Origin: Paenibacillus koleovorans NBRC 103111
GTDB taxonomy: Bacteria; Bacillota; Bacilli; Paenibacillales; NBRC-103111
NCBI RefSeq assembly: GCF_004000845.1
Contig: NZ_BIMA01000008.1
Coordinates: 1-64,000, forward strand
Length of the DNA stretch: 64,000 nt
Reading direction: 5' to 3'
Under the pieces are notes generated by a model. It saw nothing but the letters and a program-made list of their open reading frames with translations. It was not told where the DNA came from and ran no database searches. This document shows, piece after piece, positions 1 to 9,297 of this stretch. How positions within the stretch are numbered: the first letter of the stretch is position 1; every line of letters starts with the position of its first letter. The translations under genes were made by a program, and so were the position numbers.

Positions 1-767
1 CCGCCCGCCGCGCCGTCGGAGCCGCCAGCACGGCCCGAGCCGCCGCCGACTGCATCGCTGCTGACGCCGCGCGAGCGCGGCTCGCTGGGCCGCTCGAGTC
101 GCGCCGCGGCCTCGTGCAGCAGCTCCGCGTGCGCCGGCCGCAGCCGGTCGGCGAACACCCACAGCGTGCCGATGTGGGTGAACTCGCCCCACACGGCCGG
201 CGACGCGAGCCGCTGCCGTGCCGGCTCCCAGCGCTGCCGCCCGCGGTACAGCACTTCGCCGCCGGCGGCGCGGGAGACCGTGAACCGGCTATCGTACAGG
301 CCGTACTGGAACGACTCCCCGCGCAGCGAACGGCCCGGGCAGACGATCTCCGTCAGCGCCGCGACCGCGCCGTCGCCGAGCTCCAGCATGCACTCGCTGT
401 GCAGCCTCGCGTCCGCGTACAGCATGAGAGGCTGAGGCAGCCACTCCAGGCAGCCGTCCCGCTCGACGCGGAAGCGCAGCCGCTGTCGGCTAGCCCTGCC
501 GTCGGACGGATGCACCTTCGTGAACGACTGGCTGCCAATCTTCACCGAAGCGCCCGGCTCCAGCCACCAGGCCTGCTCATACACGTCGCCCGCCATGAGG
601 CCAGGCGAGCAATCCATGACGATGACGCCGGCTTGGCCGTCGCCGCCCGGCTGCTCGAACGTCTTGGCCAGCTTAAGCGGCGCACGCGCGAAGCTCTCCG
701 CGAGCTGAGTCTTGCCGTTCGGCGCTACGATGAACTTGGCTTGCAGGGCGGCCGGTTTACCCAGCAT
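1..767 (-). CDS. ureD: Urease accessory protein UreD (partial, runs off the window)
   Basis: UreD is the accessory protein that binds apo-urease and, with UreF and UreG, delivers nickel in the cytoplasm. The minus frame is open from an ATG at 767 to base 1 with no stop, about 255 codons, so the C-terminus is missing. The translation shows the family-like [11 protein letters not shown] segment at about residues 50-60, then [14 protein letters not shown] and a middle part ending in [12 protein letters not shown]. The ATG lies inside the end of ureG and overlaps it by 11 bases, as expected for translational coupling. It is the last gene of the ureABCFGD operon visible here. The segment nearest the window edge is very Gly/Ala/Ser-rich ([17 protein letters not shown]), which may be a low-complexity linker. 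Confidence 0.85.
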   Translation of the reverse strand, partial: MLGKPAALQAKFIVAPNGKTQLAESFARAPLKLAKTFEQPGGDGQAGVIVMDCSPGLMAGDVYEQAWWLEPGASVKIGSQSFTKVHPSDGRASRQRLRFRVERDGCLEWLPQPLMLYADARLHSECMLELGDGAVAALTEIVCPGRSLRGESFQYGLYDSRFTVSRAAGGEVLYRGRQRWEPARQRLASPAVWGEFTHIGTLWVFADRLRPAHAELLHEAAARLERPSEPRSRGVSSDAVGGGSGRAGGSDGAAG

Positions 768-1446
768 GGGCAGCCGGCTCCGCATGCCGCATCTCATGCT
801 CGATCCAGCGGGTAAGCTGGTCCAGCCCTTCGCCGCTGAACAGGTTGGTGAAGACGAACGGCTTCTCGCCTCGCATGCGGATCGTATCCTCCTCCATGAC
901 CCGGAGGCTGGCGCCGACATGGGGAGCCAGATCGATTTTGTTGATGACCAGATAATCCGAGCGGATGATGCCGGGGCCGCCTTTGCGCGGAATTTTTTCC
1001 CCTTGGGCGACATCGATGATGTAGATGAAACGGTCGACCAGCTCGGGACTGAACGCCGCCGCCAAGTTATCGCCGCCGCTCTCGATGAAGATCAGATCCA
1101 GATGCTCGAATCGGTGCTGGAGCTCCTCCACGGCTTCGAAATTCATCGAAGCGTCTTCCCGGATCGCCGTATGCGGGCAGCCGCCCGTCTCCACTCCGAT
1201 GATCCGCTCCTCCGGCAGCACGCCGGTGCTCATCAAGATGCGTGCATCTTCCTTGGTGAAAATGTCGTTCGTGATGACGGCCAAGCTGAATTGGTCCTTG
1301 AGCGCGCGGGACAACCGTTCCACTAGCGCGGTTTTGCCGGAGCCGACCGGGCCGCCGATGCCGATTCGGACCGCGCGGTCGCGCTTCATCGGCGGGGTTT
1401 CCCAAACATGGTGGTGATGGTGATGATGCTGGCCTTCCTTGCACAT
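757..1446 (-). CDS. ureG: Urease accessory GTPase UreG with His-rich N-terminus
   Basis: SIMIBI-class GTPase that powers nickel insertion into urease. The P-loop GPVGSGKT is clear, followed by the [17 protein letters not shown] block and ESGGDNLAA, both typical of UreG. The ATG at 1446 is preferred because AGGAGG lies 8 bases upstream; a TTG two codons earlier is less likely. The N-terminus carries seven consecutive histidines before the conserved [14 protein letters not shown] start, giving 229 residues, longer than usual. No ureE is present in the operon, so the His tract may provide the nickel-binding function normally found in UreE (inference). It starts 38 bases after ureF and overlaps ureD. 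Confidence 0.95.
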   Translation of the reverse strand: MCKEGQHHHHHHHVWETPPMKRDRAVRIGIGGPVGSGKTALVERLSRALKDQFSLAVITNDIFTKEDARILMSTGVLPEERIIGVETGGCPHTAIREDASMNFEAVEELQHRFEHLDLIFIESGGDNLAAAFSPELVDRFIYIIDVAQGEKIPRKGGPGIIRSDYLVINKIDLAPHVGASLRVMEEDTIRMRGEKPFVFTNLFSGEGLDQLTRWIEHEMRHAEPAAHAG

Positions 1447-1484
1447 GGACAAAACCTCCTGATTTGGATTCGAACGATTCGAAC

Positions 1485-2198
1485 CTATGACATAAACAGC
1501 CTGGAGTACAGTTTCTCATGCTTCATCATCGCGGTTTCGGCCAGCGGGGTGCTGCTGTACCAGTCGAACGGATCGAGCGACTCGGCCAGCGCCCAAGCTT
1601 CCTGAACCGCCGGCAGCAGCCTGGCGATCAAACGCTGGCCTTCCGTCTGGCCGATCGCCATCAATCGCAATGCGCAATTGACGGCATTGACCGTGCAGGC
1701 GTACAAGTACCCTTCGCCTGCCGTGCGCAGCTCGACACCAAGCCGAAGCGCCGCCAGCCCGAATACGGTCGGGAAGGCGCCTGGGCATTTCCGGGCGGAC
1801 ACGCCTTCGACCAGCGGCGACCAATCCTCGTCCGGATACAGCTCCCGGACGAGCTGGAGCAGCCGGCGACCGATCTTCGCCATGCCGGTCCGCGTCTCCG
1901 CCGCCGCTCGGGCCAGGTGCAGCTCGCGGTCCAAGGCGTACACGCTGGACCAATCGCCAGCCTGGCCGCCGAACACATAAACCCCTTTGACCGCGAGCGC
2001 ATCGGTCGTCGCCCAATTTCCTTCGAGCATGGCGCGGATATAGCTCTCCAGCTCGGCTCCGGTGCGGAGAACGCCGTCCTGCACGAGCGTCTCCAAGCCG
2101 AACGAGTGCGAGAACGCCCCGATCGGCAGCGCGGAGTCGAGCAGCTGGGCGAAGCGGAGCCAGCTCCCGTCGGCGAGTCCCCCTTGTGCACTCCCCAT
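1485..2198 (-). CDS. ureF: Urease accessory protein UreF
   Basis: UreF, a helical accessory protein that bridges UreD and UreG in the urease activation complex. The family signature [24 protein letters not shown] is at about residues 20-43 (only part quoted in other databases; key residues are the LPIGAFSHS core). At 237 residues it has normal length. The ATG shares its A with the last base of the ureC stop codon (TGATG), indicating tight translational coupling and leaving no room for ureE between ureC and ureF. Confidence 0.93.
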   Translation of the reverse strand: MGSAQGGLADGSWLRFAQLLDSALPIGAFSHSFGLETLVQDGVLRTGAELESYIRAMLEGNWATTDALAVKGVYVFGGQAGDWSSVYALDRELHLARAAAETRTGMAKIGRRLLQLVRELYPDEDWSPLVEGVSARKCPGAFPTVFGLAALRLGVELRTAGEGYLYACTVNAVNCALRLMAIGQTEGQRLIARLLPAVQEAWALAESLDPFDWYSSTPLAETAMMKHEKLYSRLFMS

Positions 2199-3961
2199 CA
2201 GAACAGGAAGAACAGCTGCGCCATAGGTAGCACGGAGGCGGGCTCGCAGGTAACCGGCTGTCCGTCGACCTTCACTTCGTACGTCTCAGGGTTCACTTCG
2301 ATCGAAGGAGTCGCGTCGTTGTGCACCATATCTTTTTTCGTCACACTGCGGCAGCCCTTCACAGGTTCGATCCGCTTCGTCAGCCCCAGCCGCGTATGCA
2401 CGCCTTGTTCGAAAGCGGCCTGCGATACGAAGGTGAAGCTGCCTGTCGCGACGGCTTTGCCGAAGGAGCCGAACATCGGTCTTCCGTACACGGGCTGAGG
2501 GGTAGGAATCGAGGCGTTCGGATCGCCCATCTGGGCATAGGCGATCATGCCGCCCTTCAGGATCATCTCCGGCTTGACGCCGAAGAAGGCGGGGCTCCAG
2601 AGCACGAGGTCGGCCCATTTGCCGGCTTCCACCGATCCGACCAGGTGACCGATGCCATGTGTCAGCGCCGGGTTGATCGTATATTTCGCGATATAGCGCT
2701 TGATGCGGAAGTTGTCGTTGTCTTGCTCAGGGTTTTGCTTGCCGCCGCCAACGCCACCACCGCCGCCGCCGCTGCCATCCTCGGCTAGGACGCCAAATTG
2801 TTTCTTCATCTTATCGGCCGTCTGCCAAGTGCGGATGATCACTTCGCCGACGCGGCCCATCGCTTGCGAATCGGAGCTGATCATGCTGAACACGCCTTGA
2901 TCGTGCAGCACGTCCTCGGCGGCGATCGTCTCCGGTCGGATGCGGGAATCGGCGAACGCTACGTCCTCCGGGATGCGGCTGTCGAGATGGTGGCACACCA
3001 TCAGCATGTCGAGATGCTCTTCAATCGTGTTAACGGTAAAAGGACGCGTAGGGTTCGTGGAAGAAGGCAGCACATTCAGAAAGGAAGCGGCTTTGATGAT
3101 ATCGGGTGCATGCCCGCCGCCTGCGCCTTCCGTATGGTAAGTGTGGATTGTTCGTCCGCCGATTGCCCTCAGCGTGTCTTCCACGAAACCGGCCTCGTTC
3201 AATGTGTCCGTGTGGATCGCCACTTGAACGTCATAGAGATCGGCCGCCTGCAAGCAGGTATCGATTGCCGCCGGCGTAGTGCCCCAGTCCTCGTGCAGCT
3301 TGAGGCCGATTGCGCCGGCTTCGATCTGTTCGGTTAGCGGCTCGAGCGAGGCAGCGTTGCCTTTGCCCAGAAACCCGAGATTCATCGGAAACGCCTCCGC
3401 CGATTCGAGCATGCGCTCCATATGCCAAGCGCCGGGCGTGCAGGTGGTAGCATTCGTGCCGGTGGCCGGCCCGGTGCCGCCCCCGATCATTGTCGTGATG
3501 CCGGATGCCAGCGCCGTCTCGATCTGCTGGGGGCAGATGAAGTGAATGTGGGTATCAACGCCGCCGGCCGTAACGAGTTTACCTTCAGCTGCAATAACCT
3601 CCGTACTCGCGCCGATAATCAACTCGGGATGGACTCCGTCCATCAGATCGGGATTGCCGGCTTTGCCGATCGCTACGATCCGTCCGTCGCGCAAGCCGAT
3701 ATCCCCCTTGACGATCCCCCAATGATCGATGACGACGGCGTTCGTAATGACGGTGTCGAGCACCCCGTCGCGGCGGGTAAGGCGTGCATTTTGCCCCATG
3801 CCGTCGCGTATTACTTTGCCCCCGCCGAATTTGCATTCATCTCCGTAAACCGTGTAATCATGCTCGATCTCGGCCCATAGCTCCGTGTCCGCAAGTCTTA
3901 CGGCATCGCCCTTGGTCGGCCCGAACATCGCCGCGTAGGAGGAACGAGTGATGATGCTCAT
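2198..3961 (-). CDS. ureC: Urease alpha (catalytic) subunit UreC
   Basis: Catalytic subunit of nickel urease, hydrolysing urea to ammonia and carbamate. All active-site residues are visible with the ATG at 3961 as residue 1: nickel ligands His138 and His140 (VDTHIH), carbamylated Lys221 (GLKLHEDWG), His250, His276, flap Cys323-His324 (MVCHHLD) and Asp364. These sit four residues later than in the Klebsiella enzyme numbering. The start was chosen because it forms an ATGA overlap with ureB and gives the usual [17 protein letters not shown]-terminus; an upstream in-frame ATG would add 11 unlikely residues. At 587 residues it is slightly long because of a Gly-rich insertion at about residues 397-407. 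Confidence 0.97.
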   Translation of the reverse strand: MSIITRSSYAAMFGPTKGDAVRLADTELWAEIEHDYTVYGDECKFGGGKVIRDGMGQNARLTRRDGVLDTVITNAVVIDHWGIVKGDIGLRDGRIVAIGKAGNPDLMDGVHPELIIGASTEVIAAEGKLVTAGGVDTHIHFICPQQIETALASGITTMIGGGTGPATGTNATTCTPGAWHMERMLESAEAFPMNLGFLGKGNAASLEPLTEQIEAGAIGLKLHEDWGTTPAAIDTCLQAADLYDVQVAIHTDTLNEAGFVEDTLRAIGGRTIHTYHTEGAGGGHAPDIIKAASFLNVLPSSTNPTRPFTVNTIEEHLDMLMVCHHLDSRIPEDVAFADSRIRPETIAAEDVLHDQGVFSMISSDSQAMGRVGEVIIRTWQTADKMKKQFGVLAEDGSGGGGGGVGGGKQNPEQDNDNFRIKRYIAKYTINPALTHGIGHLVGSVEAGKWADLVLWSPAFFGVKPEMILKGGMIAYAQMGDPNASIPTPQPVYGRPMFGSFGKAVATGSFTFVSQAAFEQGVHTRLGLTKRIEPVKGCRSVTKKDMVHNDATPSIEVNPETYEVKVDGQPVTCEPASVLPMAQLFFLF

Positions 3962-4374
3962 GGCTGTCGCCCTCCCTCCGGTAAGGAAGTCCATGCTTGG
4001 AGCCGCAGACGCACATCCTCCGGCAACGCGCCTGTGTTCGCCTCGCCTGCGCTTTCATTGCCCACGCGCTCCGTCGGTCCTTGCGTCAATCCGTTCATAC
4101 CGTATACCGCCTTCGCCCCGCCGATCTCCACCAAATCGACAGGCTTCGACTCGCCGGGCTCGAATCGTACGGCAGAGCCGGCCGGGATATCGAGCCGCAT
4201 GCCGAACGCAGCTTCTCTCCGAAAGTGCAGCTCTCGATTCACCTCGAAGAAATGAAAATGAGAGCCTACTTGTACAGGGCGATCTCCCCAATTGGCCACC
4301 TCGATCCGCGATGTTCTTCTGCCTGCGTTAAGCTCCACTAAACCGTCGCGGAGCCGGTATTCCCCCGGGATCAT
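3958..4374 (-). CDS. ureB: Urease beta subunit UreB
   Basis: Structural beta subunit of urease. The N-terminal MIPGEYRL and the core [28 protein letters not shown] and GLTQGP are characteristic. It is 138 residues; the C-terminal tail after about residue 105 ([19 protein letters not shown]) extends beyond the conserved fold, as in some bacillar homologues. It overlaps ureA by ATGA at the start and ureC by ATGA at the end, so the three structural genes are translationally coupled. Confidence 0.96.
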   Translation of the reverse strand: MIPGEYRLRDGLVELNAGRRTSRIEVANWGDRPVQVGSHFHFFEVNRELHFRREAAFGMRLDIPAGSAVRFEPGESKPVDLVEIGGAKAVYGMNGLTQGPTERVGNESAGEANTGALPEDVRLRLQAWTSLPEGGRQP

Positions 4375-4697
4375 GAAGCTTCACCTCCCGAACGCGTACG
4401 TATCGGCTGATGCACCGTCACCAGCTTCGTTCCATCAGGGAACGTGGCTTCCACCTGCACCTCATGGATCATTTCGGCTACTCCCTCCATCACTTGACCG
4501 CGGTGGAGCACAGTCGCTCCATAAGCCATCAGGTCGGCGACGCTCATCCCGTCCCTGGCCGCTTCCAGCAGCTCGGAAGTGATAAGCGCCAAGCTTTCCG
4601 GATAATTCAGCTTCAGTCCGCGGCCCATCCGGCGTCTCGCCAAATCGGCGGCAAGCGTAATAAGCAATCGGTCCTTCTCTCTTTCCGTAAGATGCAA
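4371..4697 (-). CDS. ureA: Urease gamma subunit UreA
   Basis: Gamma subunit of urease, 108 residues with the TTG start at 4697. That start is chosen because a GGGGGGAG ribosome site lies immediately upstream and the protein then begins [13 protein letters not shown], matching the usual N-terminus. The frame is open for 42 more codons upstream, but that extension is hydrophobic and basic without homology and crosses the promoter. [16 protein letters not shown] and [16 protein letters not shown] are diagnostic. First gene of the operon, about 60 bases downstream of a clear promoter. Confidence 0.94.
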   Translation of the reverse strand: MHLTEREKDRLLITLAADLARRRMGRGLKLNYPESLALITSELLEAARDGMSVADLMAYGATVLHRGQVMEGVAEMIHEVQVEATFPDGTKLVTVHQPIRTRSGGEAS

Positions 4698-4755
4698 GCC
4701 GCTCCCCCCTCTAAACCGCCTTCTTTGTCCAAAACTTAACAATGGTTTGAAGATC

Positions 4756-4785
4756 ATTATAGGGGAAATCCTGACTTTGTGTAAA
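4756..4785 (-). promoter_or_regulatory. Sigma-A-type promoter of the urease operon
   Basis: Read on the minus strand: -35 TTTACA at 4785-4780, 18-base spacer, -10 TATAAT at 4761-4756. Transcription would begin near 4749, about 50 bases before the ureA TTG. Confidence 0.75.
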
Positions 4786-4801
4786 TAAAATTTTCTTAAC
4801 A

Positions 4802-4818
4802 TGTAATATAAAATAACA
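4802..4818. promoter_or_regulatory. TnrA/GlnR-type nitrogen-control box
   Basis: TGTAATATAAAATAACA is a perfect match to the TnrA/GlnR consensus TGTNAN7TNACA. Its centre is about 61 bases upstream of the predicted ureA transcription start, an activator-like position. It could also act on the divergent urt genes. Confidence 0.75.
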
Positions 4819-4971
4819 TACATATTACGTACGTGTTCCTGTGATTCGGGGGTTTTTTGTTATTTTTTTGCAATGTTCGTGTTTTGTCCTAATAATATTC
4901 CGATTTTGACTGTGAATACAGTGTATTTAGTCCGAAAAACGAACATTCCAAGAAAATTTGAATTAATTTTA

Positions 4972-4988
4972 CGTTAGATATATTGACA
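4972..4988. promoter_or_regulatory. Second, near-consensus TnrA/GlnR box
   Basis: CGTTAGATATATTGACA matches TGTNAN7TNACA except for the first base. It overlaps the -35 element of the predicted urtA promoter. Confidence 0.5.
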
Positions 4989-5012
4989 TGTGATGGTGTG
5001 TGGCTTTAACAT
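4983..5012 (+). promoter_or_regulatory. Candidate promoter of the urt operon
   Basis: TTGACA at 4983-4988, 18-base spacer, TAACAT at 5007-5012 (four of six consensus bases), 45 bases before the urtA ATG. The rest of the 4698-5056 gap is AT-rich and shows no gene. Confidence 0.45.
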
Positions 5013-5056
5013 AAAACTTGCAATACCAAATCTTGGATTGGGGGTCAATCTAACAG

Positions 5057-6286
5057 ATGAGAAAAACTACCAAGCAAAAAATCGTATCCGCCTTGGCGGT
5101 TACGGTGATGGCGGCAGCGGTCATGACGGGCTGCGCCGAGAGCAAGTCGACTGGCGGGAGCGGCGGGGACATCCCGGTCGGGGTGCTGCACTCCTTGACC
5201 GGTACGATGTCGATCAGCGAAGTGTCCGTGAAAGACTCGACGATGATGGCGATCGAGGAGATCAACGCCGCCGGCGGGGTGCTCGGCAAGAAGCTGAAGC
5301 CGATCGTCGAGGACGGAGCGTCCGATCCGCAAATTTTCGCCGAGAAGATCAAGAAGCTTATTCAGAAAGATGAGACGGCCGTCGTATTCGGCGGATGGAC
5401 ATCGTCGAGCCGCAAAGCCATGCTTCCCGTAGTCGAGCAGAACAAAGGCCTTCTTTTCTACCCCGTGCAATATGAAGGACTTGAAACATCCCCTAACATC
5501 GTTTACACCGGCGCCACGACCAACCAGCAAATCATCCCTGCGGTGACTTGGCTGCTGCAGAACAAAGGCAAAAAGTTTTTCCTGCTCGGCTCCGACTACG
5601 TCTTCCCTAGAACGGCCAACAAGATCATCAAGGCGCAGCTCGTTGCCGAAGGCGGAGAGACAGTAGCCGAGGAATACACGCCGCTTGGCCACACGGACTA
5701 TAGTACGGTGATCAGCAAAATCAAGTCCGCCAAACCTACCGTCATCTTCAACACGCTGAACGGCGACAGCAACGTAGCCTTCTTCAAGCAGCTGAAGGAC
5801 GCCGGCATTACGGCCAAAGACATTCCGGTCTTGTCCGTGAGCGTCGCGGAGGAAGAAATTCGCGGCATCGGAGTTACCCAACTGGCTGGTCATTACACGT
5901 CCTGGAACTACTACCAGACGACCGATACGCCGGAGAATAAGAAGTTCGTCGAAGCTTACAAAGCCAAGTTCGGCAAAGACCGCGTGACGGCCGATCCGAT
6001 CGAGGCAGGCTATCTGGGCGTATATCTGTGGGCGGAAGCGGTGAAGAAGGCGGGCTCGTTCGAGCTCGACAAAGTGAAGGCCGCACTGAAGGACGTAACG
6101 ATCAAGGCGCCTGAAGGCGACATCAAGTTCGATGCCGAAACCCAGCACATCTATAAAAAGGTTAGAATCGGGGAAGTGGGGTCGGACGGCTTGATTAAGG
6201 AAGTATTCAGCACGAAGGATGCCGTAAAGCCGGATCCATGGTTGACTACATTCCCTTGGGGCGCTGAAGTGTCGGGTAAAAAGTAA
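5057..6286 (+). CDS. urtA: Urea ABC transporter substrate-binding lipoprotein UrtA
   Basis: Extracellular urea-binding lipoprotein of a branched-chain-amino-acid-type (HAAT) ABC importer. A signal peptide ends at the lipobox MTGC, with the modified Cys at residue 25. The body contains [41 protein letters not shown] and [12 protein letters not shown], which are typical of UrtA rather than of amino-acid binders (the FYPVQYEG and SDYVFPR segments). The length of 409 residues is normal. It is the first gene of urtABCDE and diverges from urease. The intergenic nitrogen boxes suggest induction when nitrogen is limiting. Confidence 0.93.
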   Translation: MRKTTKQKIVSALAVTVMAAAVMTGCAESKSTGGSGGDIPVGVLHSLTGTMSISEVSVKDSTMMAIEEINAAGGVLGKKLKPIVEDGASDPQIFAEKIKKLIQKDETAVVFGGWTSSSRKAMLPVVEQNKGLLFYPVQYEGLETSPNIVYTGATTNQQIIPAVTWLLQNKGKKFFLLGSDYVFPRTANKIIKAQLVAEGGETVAEEYTPLGHTDYSTVISKIKSAKPTVIFNTLNGDSNVAFFKQLKDAGITAKDIPVLSVSVAEEEIRGIGVTQLAGHYTSWNYYQTTDTPENKKFVEAYKAKFGKDRVTADPIEAGYLGVYLWAEAVKKAGSFELDKVKAALKDVTIKAPEGDIKFDAETQHIYKKVRIGEVGSDGLIKEVFSTKDAVKPDPWLTTFPWGAEVSGKK

Positions 6287-6364
6287 GCGGAACGATTCCT
6301 TTCCATCGGGAGGGCTAGCCTTAACCGGCGGCTCTCCTTCCAATATCCAGAGAGTGGGGATGCT

Positions 6365-7270
6365 ATGAGCTTACTGCTCTTGCAGCTGTTCAACGGAATT
6401 AGCGTCAGCTCGATTCTGCTGCTGGTAGCGCTCGGGCTAGCCATCACATTCGGCCTGATGAATGTCATCAATATGGCGCACGGCGAGTTCATTATGATCG
6501 GGGCGTACACGGCTTACATGATTCAGCAATGGTTCAAGAGCCGGATGCCGGAGTCGATGTTCGATTTGTATTTCGTCGTTTCCTTGCCAGCAGCCTTCGC
6601 CCTGGCTTATGCGATAGGGTGGTTGCTGGAAACGCTGCTCGTGCGCCACCTTTACAAAAGGCCGCTCGACAGCCTGCTCGCGACATGGGGCGTTAGCCTC
6701 ATCCTGCAGCAGCTGGCGCGTACGCTGTTCGGCGCGCCGAACAAGGCGGTTCAAGCTCCCGGCTGGCTGGAAGGCGGCTGGACGATTACGGAGCAATTGA
6801 TTTTGCCTTATAGTCGGTTGTTCGTTATCGGTCTCGTCGCGTTGATCTTGATCGGCATTTATTGGTACTTGTACCGCAGTCGCGGAGGCCGGAACATGCG
6901 GGCGACGATGCAGAACCGTCAGATGGCGGCTTGCCTCGGCATTTCGACACGCCGGCTGGATGCGCAGGCGTTCGCTTTCGGCTCCGGCATCGCCGGCATT
7001 GCCGGCTGTGCCGTTGCGCTGCTCGGGCCAATCGGCCCTTCGCTCGGCACCTACTATATCGTAGATGCGTTTATGGTGGTCGTCCTTGGCGGCATCGGCC
7101 AATTGGTCGGCTCGCTGTTCGGCGCGCTCAGCATCGGCGTGCTGAACACAACGCTGGAATACGCCACATCGGCTACGATCTGCAAGGTCATCGTGTTCAC
7201 GCTGATCATTGCGTTCCTGCAGTGGAGACCGTCCGGGTTCTCCTCGATGCGGTCGCGGTCGCTCGATTGA
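6365..7270 (+). CDS. urtB: Urea ABC transporter permease UrtB
   Basis: Inner-membrane permease of the urea importer, LivH-like family. Multiple hydrophobic segments are visible, starting with SSILLLVALGLAITFGLMNVINMAHGE, a highly conserved family N-terminus, and ending with VVLGGIGQLVGSLFGALSIGVLN. The internal motif ATMQNRQMAACLGI is the cytoplasmic coupling (EAA-like) loop. It is 301 residues, the short form without the long periplasmic N-terminal extension seen in some Gram-negative UrtB. It lies 78 bases after urtA; a GAGAGTGGGGATGCT ribosome-site region precedes the ATG. Confidence 0.93.
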   Translation: MSLLLLQLFNGISVSSILLLVALGLAITFGLMNVINMAHGEFIMIGAYTAYMIQQWFKSRMPESMFDLYFVVSLPAAFALAYAIGWLLETLLVRHLYKRPLDSLLATWGVSLILQQLARTLFGAPNKAVQAPGWLEGGWTITEQLILPYSRLFVIGLVALILIGIYWYLYRSRGGRNMRATMQNRQMAACLGISTRRLDAQAFAFGSGIAGIAGCAVALLGPIGPSLGTYYIVDAFMVVVLGGIGQLVGSLFGALSIGVLNTTLEYATSATICKVIVFTLIIAFLQWRPSGFSSMRSRSLD

Positions 7271-7292
7271 TCTTGCGGAAGGATGTGATTCG

Positions 7293-8489
7293 ATGGGAAA
7301 CTCAACCTCAGCTTCAGGAGGACGCTATAAAAAGACGAGGCCGATCCCGGCGCCGGAGCGAGCGGAGGGAGCGCTGCGGCGAGCGAAGATCGCGATCACG
7401 ATGCTGCTCGTCACGCTACTGGTCATAGCGCCGAATTTCATGACCGAATTCCGCCTTTCGCTTTTGGCCAAATATTTGACCTTCGCCATCCTCGCGCTCG
7501 GCATCGATCTCATTTGGGGGTATGCCGGCATTTTGAGCTTGGGCCATGGCGTGTTCTTCGGCCTGGGGGCTTACAGTATGGCGATGCACTTGAAGCTGGT
7601 TGCGTCGGACGGAGCGCTTCCGGATTTCATGTCCTGGAGCGGCGTCGAGTCGCTGCCCTGGTTCTGGATGCCGTTCGAGTCGGCCGTGTTCGCGCTGGCG
7701 GCGGCGGTTGTGCTCCCGATGCTATTAGCAGGGGCGCTTGGTTATTTGACGTTTCGGAATCGGATCCGGGGCGCTTTTTTCTCGATTTTATCGCAAGCGC
7801 TCGTGTTGATTATCGTGACGTTGTTCATCGGCAGGCAGGGCTTCACCGGAGGGACGAACGGGTTAACGAATTTTCATTCGTTCTTGGGCTTCAATCTGAA
7901 CGATACGTCTACGAAAATCGCGCTTTATTATGTGGTGCTGCTGCTGCTGGGCCTTGTGTACCTGCTGGGAAGGCTGGCGGTTCGGGGGCGATTCGGGCGC
8001 ATTCTGACGGCGATTCGAGACGGTGAGAACCGGGTGCGGTTCCTCGGGTACGATCCGGTGGCGTACAAGGTGTTCGTGTTCAGCCTATCGGGAGGCCTTG
8101 CGGGGCTGGCGGGCATCCTGTTCGTGCTGCTGGAAGGAATTATTTCTCCGGCTCAAATGGGCATCGTTCCTTCTATCGAGATGGTGCTGTGGGTTGCGAT
8201 CGGGGGGCGGGGCACCCTGGCCGGGGCCGTATTCGGAGCGCTGCTCACGAATTGGGCGAAGACATCCTTCAGCGAATCGTTCCCGGAGGGCTGGCTGTTT
8301 TTCCTCGGTGGGCTGTTCGTGATCGTCGTCTTGTTCCTGCCGCGGGGCATTGTCGGCGTATGGACGGACGTGATTCGTTGGACTAGCGAAAGGAGGGGCT
8401 CGCGTGGGAAAACGGCTGCCGGTTCAGGCGGAAGTGGAGTTGGAGGAGACGGTACAGGAGCCGGGAGCAGCGTCGGTCATGCCGGGTGA
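7293..8489 (+). CDS. urtC: Urea ABC transporter permease UrtC
   Basis: Second permease of the urea importer, LivM-like. The ATG at 7293, with GGAAGGATG just upstream, gives 398 residues; an upstream in-frame extension would run back into urtB. LTFAILALGIDLIWGYAGILSLGHGVFFGLGAY is the diagnostic early membrane region (key motif SLGHGVFFGLGAY), and IGGRGTLAGAVFGALL lies in the C-terminal half. The last 35 residues (SERRGSRGKTAAGSGGSG onward) are Gly/Ser-rich, do not look like conserved permease sequence, and overlap the start of urtD by 86 bases. Confidence 0.92.
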   Translation: MGNSTSASGGRYKKTRPIPAPERAEGALRRAKIAITMLLVTLLVIAPNFMTEFRLSLLAKYLTFAILALGIDLIWGYAGILSLGHGVFFGLGAYSMAMHLKLVASDGALPDFMSWSGVESLPWFWMPFESAVFALAAAVVLPMLLAGALGYLTFRNRIRGAFFSILSQALVLIIVTLFIGRQGFTGGTNGLTNFHSFLGFNLNDTSTKIALYYVVLLLLGLVYLLGRLAVRGRFGRILTAIRDGENRVRFLGYDPVAYKVFVFSLSGGLAGLAGILFVLLEGIISPAQMGIVPSIEMVLWVAIGGRGTLAGAVFGALLTNWAKTSFSESFPEGWLFFLGGLFVIVVLFLPRGIVGVWTDVIRWTSERRGSRGKTAAGSGGSGVGGDGTGAGSSVGHAG

Positions 8490-9297
8490 TTCGAATGACG
8501 TAGCCGATGCATTAGGTGCCATTAGTGCCGTTGGTGCTGTTGGTGCCGTTGTGCTGCAGACGGAAGGTTTGGAAGTCAGCTTCGACGGCTTCCGTGCGAT
8601 ACGCGGCGTCGACTTCGCCTTGCAGCGAGGGGAGCTTCGTTTCCTGATCGGGCCGAACGGCGCGGGGAAGACGACGCTGCTCGATGCGATCTGCGGCAAG
8701 GTCAAGCCGTCTCGCGGCACGGTGCGGTTCGACGGCGGCACGGACCTGGCGAAGCTGCAGGAGCATCGCATCGCGCAACTGGGTATCGGGCGCAAGTTCC
8801 AGGCGCCTTCGATCTTCGCGGAGCTGACGGTGTGGGATAATCTCGAGCTCTCGATGAAGCAGCCGCGCGGCATTTGGGCTGCGCTTACCGCAAGGCTAAG
8901 CGGCGAGCAGCGCAGCGAGATCGAGCGGATGCTCGAGCTGATCGGGCTGAAGGAGAAGCCGCGGCTGCAAGGCGGCTCGCTGTCGCACGGCGAGAAGCAA
9001 TGGCTCGAGATCGGCATGCTGCTCATCCAAGAGCCGAAGCTGCTGCTGCTCGACGAGCCCGCCGCCGGGATGACCGACAAGGAAACGATGCAGACCGGGG
9101 AGCTTCTGCATACGATTGCCGCCGATCGGTCCATCATCGTCGTCGAGCATGATATGGAATTCGTACGCGAATACGCACGTCTGGTCACGGTCATGCATGA
9201 GGGTCAGATCCTGTGCGAGGGAACGATGGAGCATATTCAGCAGGATGAGCGCGTCGCGGAAGTATACTTGGGCAGACGGGGGGAGCGGCATGCTTGA
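8404..9297 (+). CDS. urtD: Urea ABC transporter ATPase UrtD
   Basis: Cytoplasmic ATPase of the urea importer, LivG-like. Walker A GPNGAGKTTLLD, signature LSHGEKQWLEIGM, Walker B LLLLDEPAAGM and the H-loop VVEHDMEF are all intact. A GTG at 8404 with AAAGGAGG seven bases upstream is taken as the start, giving 297 residues. The first 50 residues (acidic, then ADALGAISAVGAVGAVV) are not part of the conserved fold. An ATG at 8479 would remove half of that extension and nearly all of the urtC overlap, but it has no good ribosome site. Confidence 0.9.
   Translation: MGKRLPVQAEVELEETVQEPGAASVMPGDSNDVADALGAISAVGAVGAVVLQTEGLEVSFDGFRAIRGVDFALQRGELRFLIGPNGAGKTTLLDAICGKVKPSRGTVRFDGGTDLAKLQEHRIAQLGIGRKFQAPSIFAELTVWDNLELSMKQPRGIWAALTARLSGEQRSEIERMLELIGLKEKPRLQGGSLSHGEKQWLEIGMLLIQEPKLLLLDEPAAGMTDKETMQTGELLHTIAADRSIIVVEHDMEFVREYARLVTVMHEGQILCEGTMEHIQQDERVAEVYLGRRGERHA

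Noticed and set aside
4371-4823. A longer UreA starting at 4823
   Set aside because: The extra residues lack homology and would be encoded over the promoter; the TTG at 4697 has a strong ribosome site and the normal N-terminus.
5045-6343. Minus-strand open frame of 432 codons opposite urtA
   Set aside because: UrtA on the plus strand has a lipobox and family motifs; the antisense frame has none.
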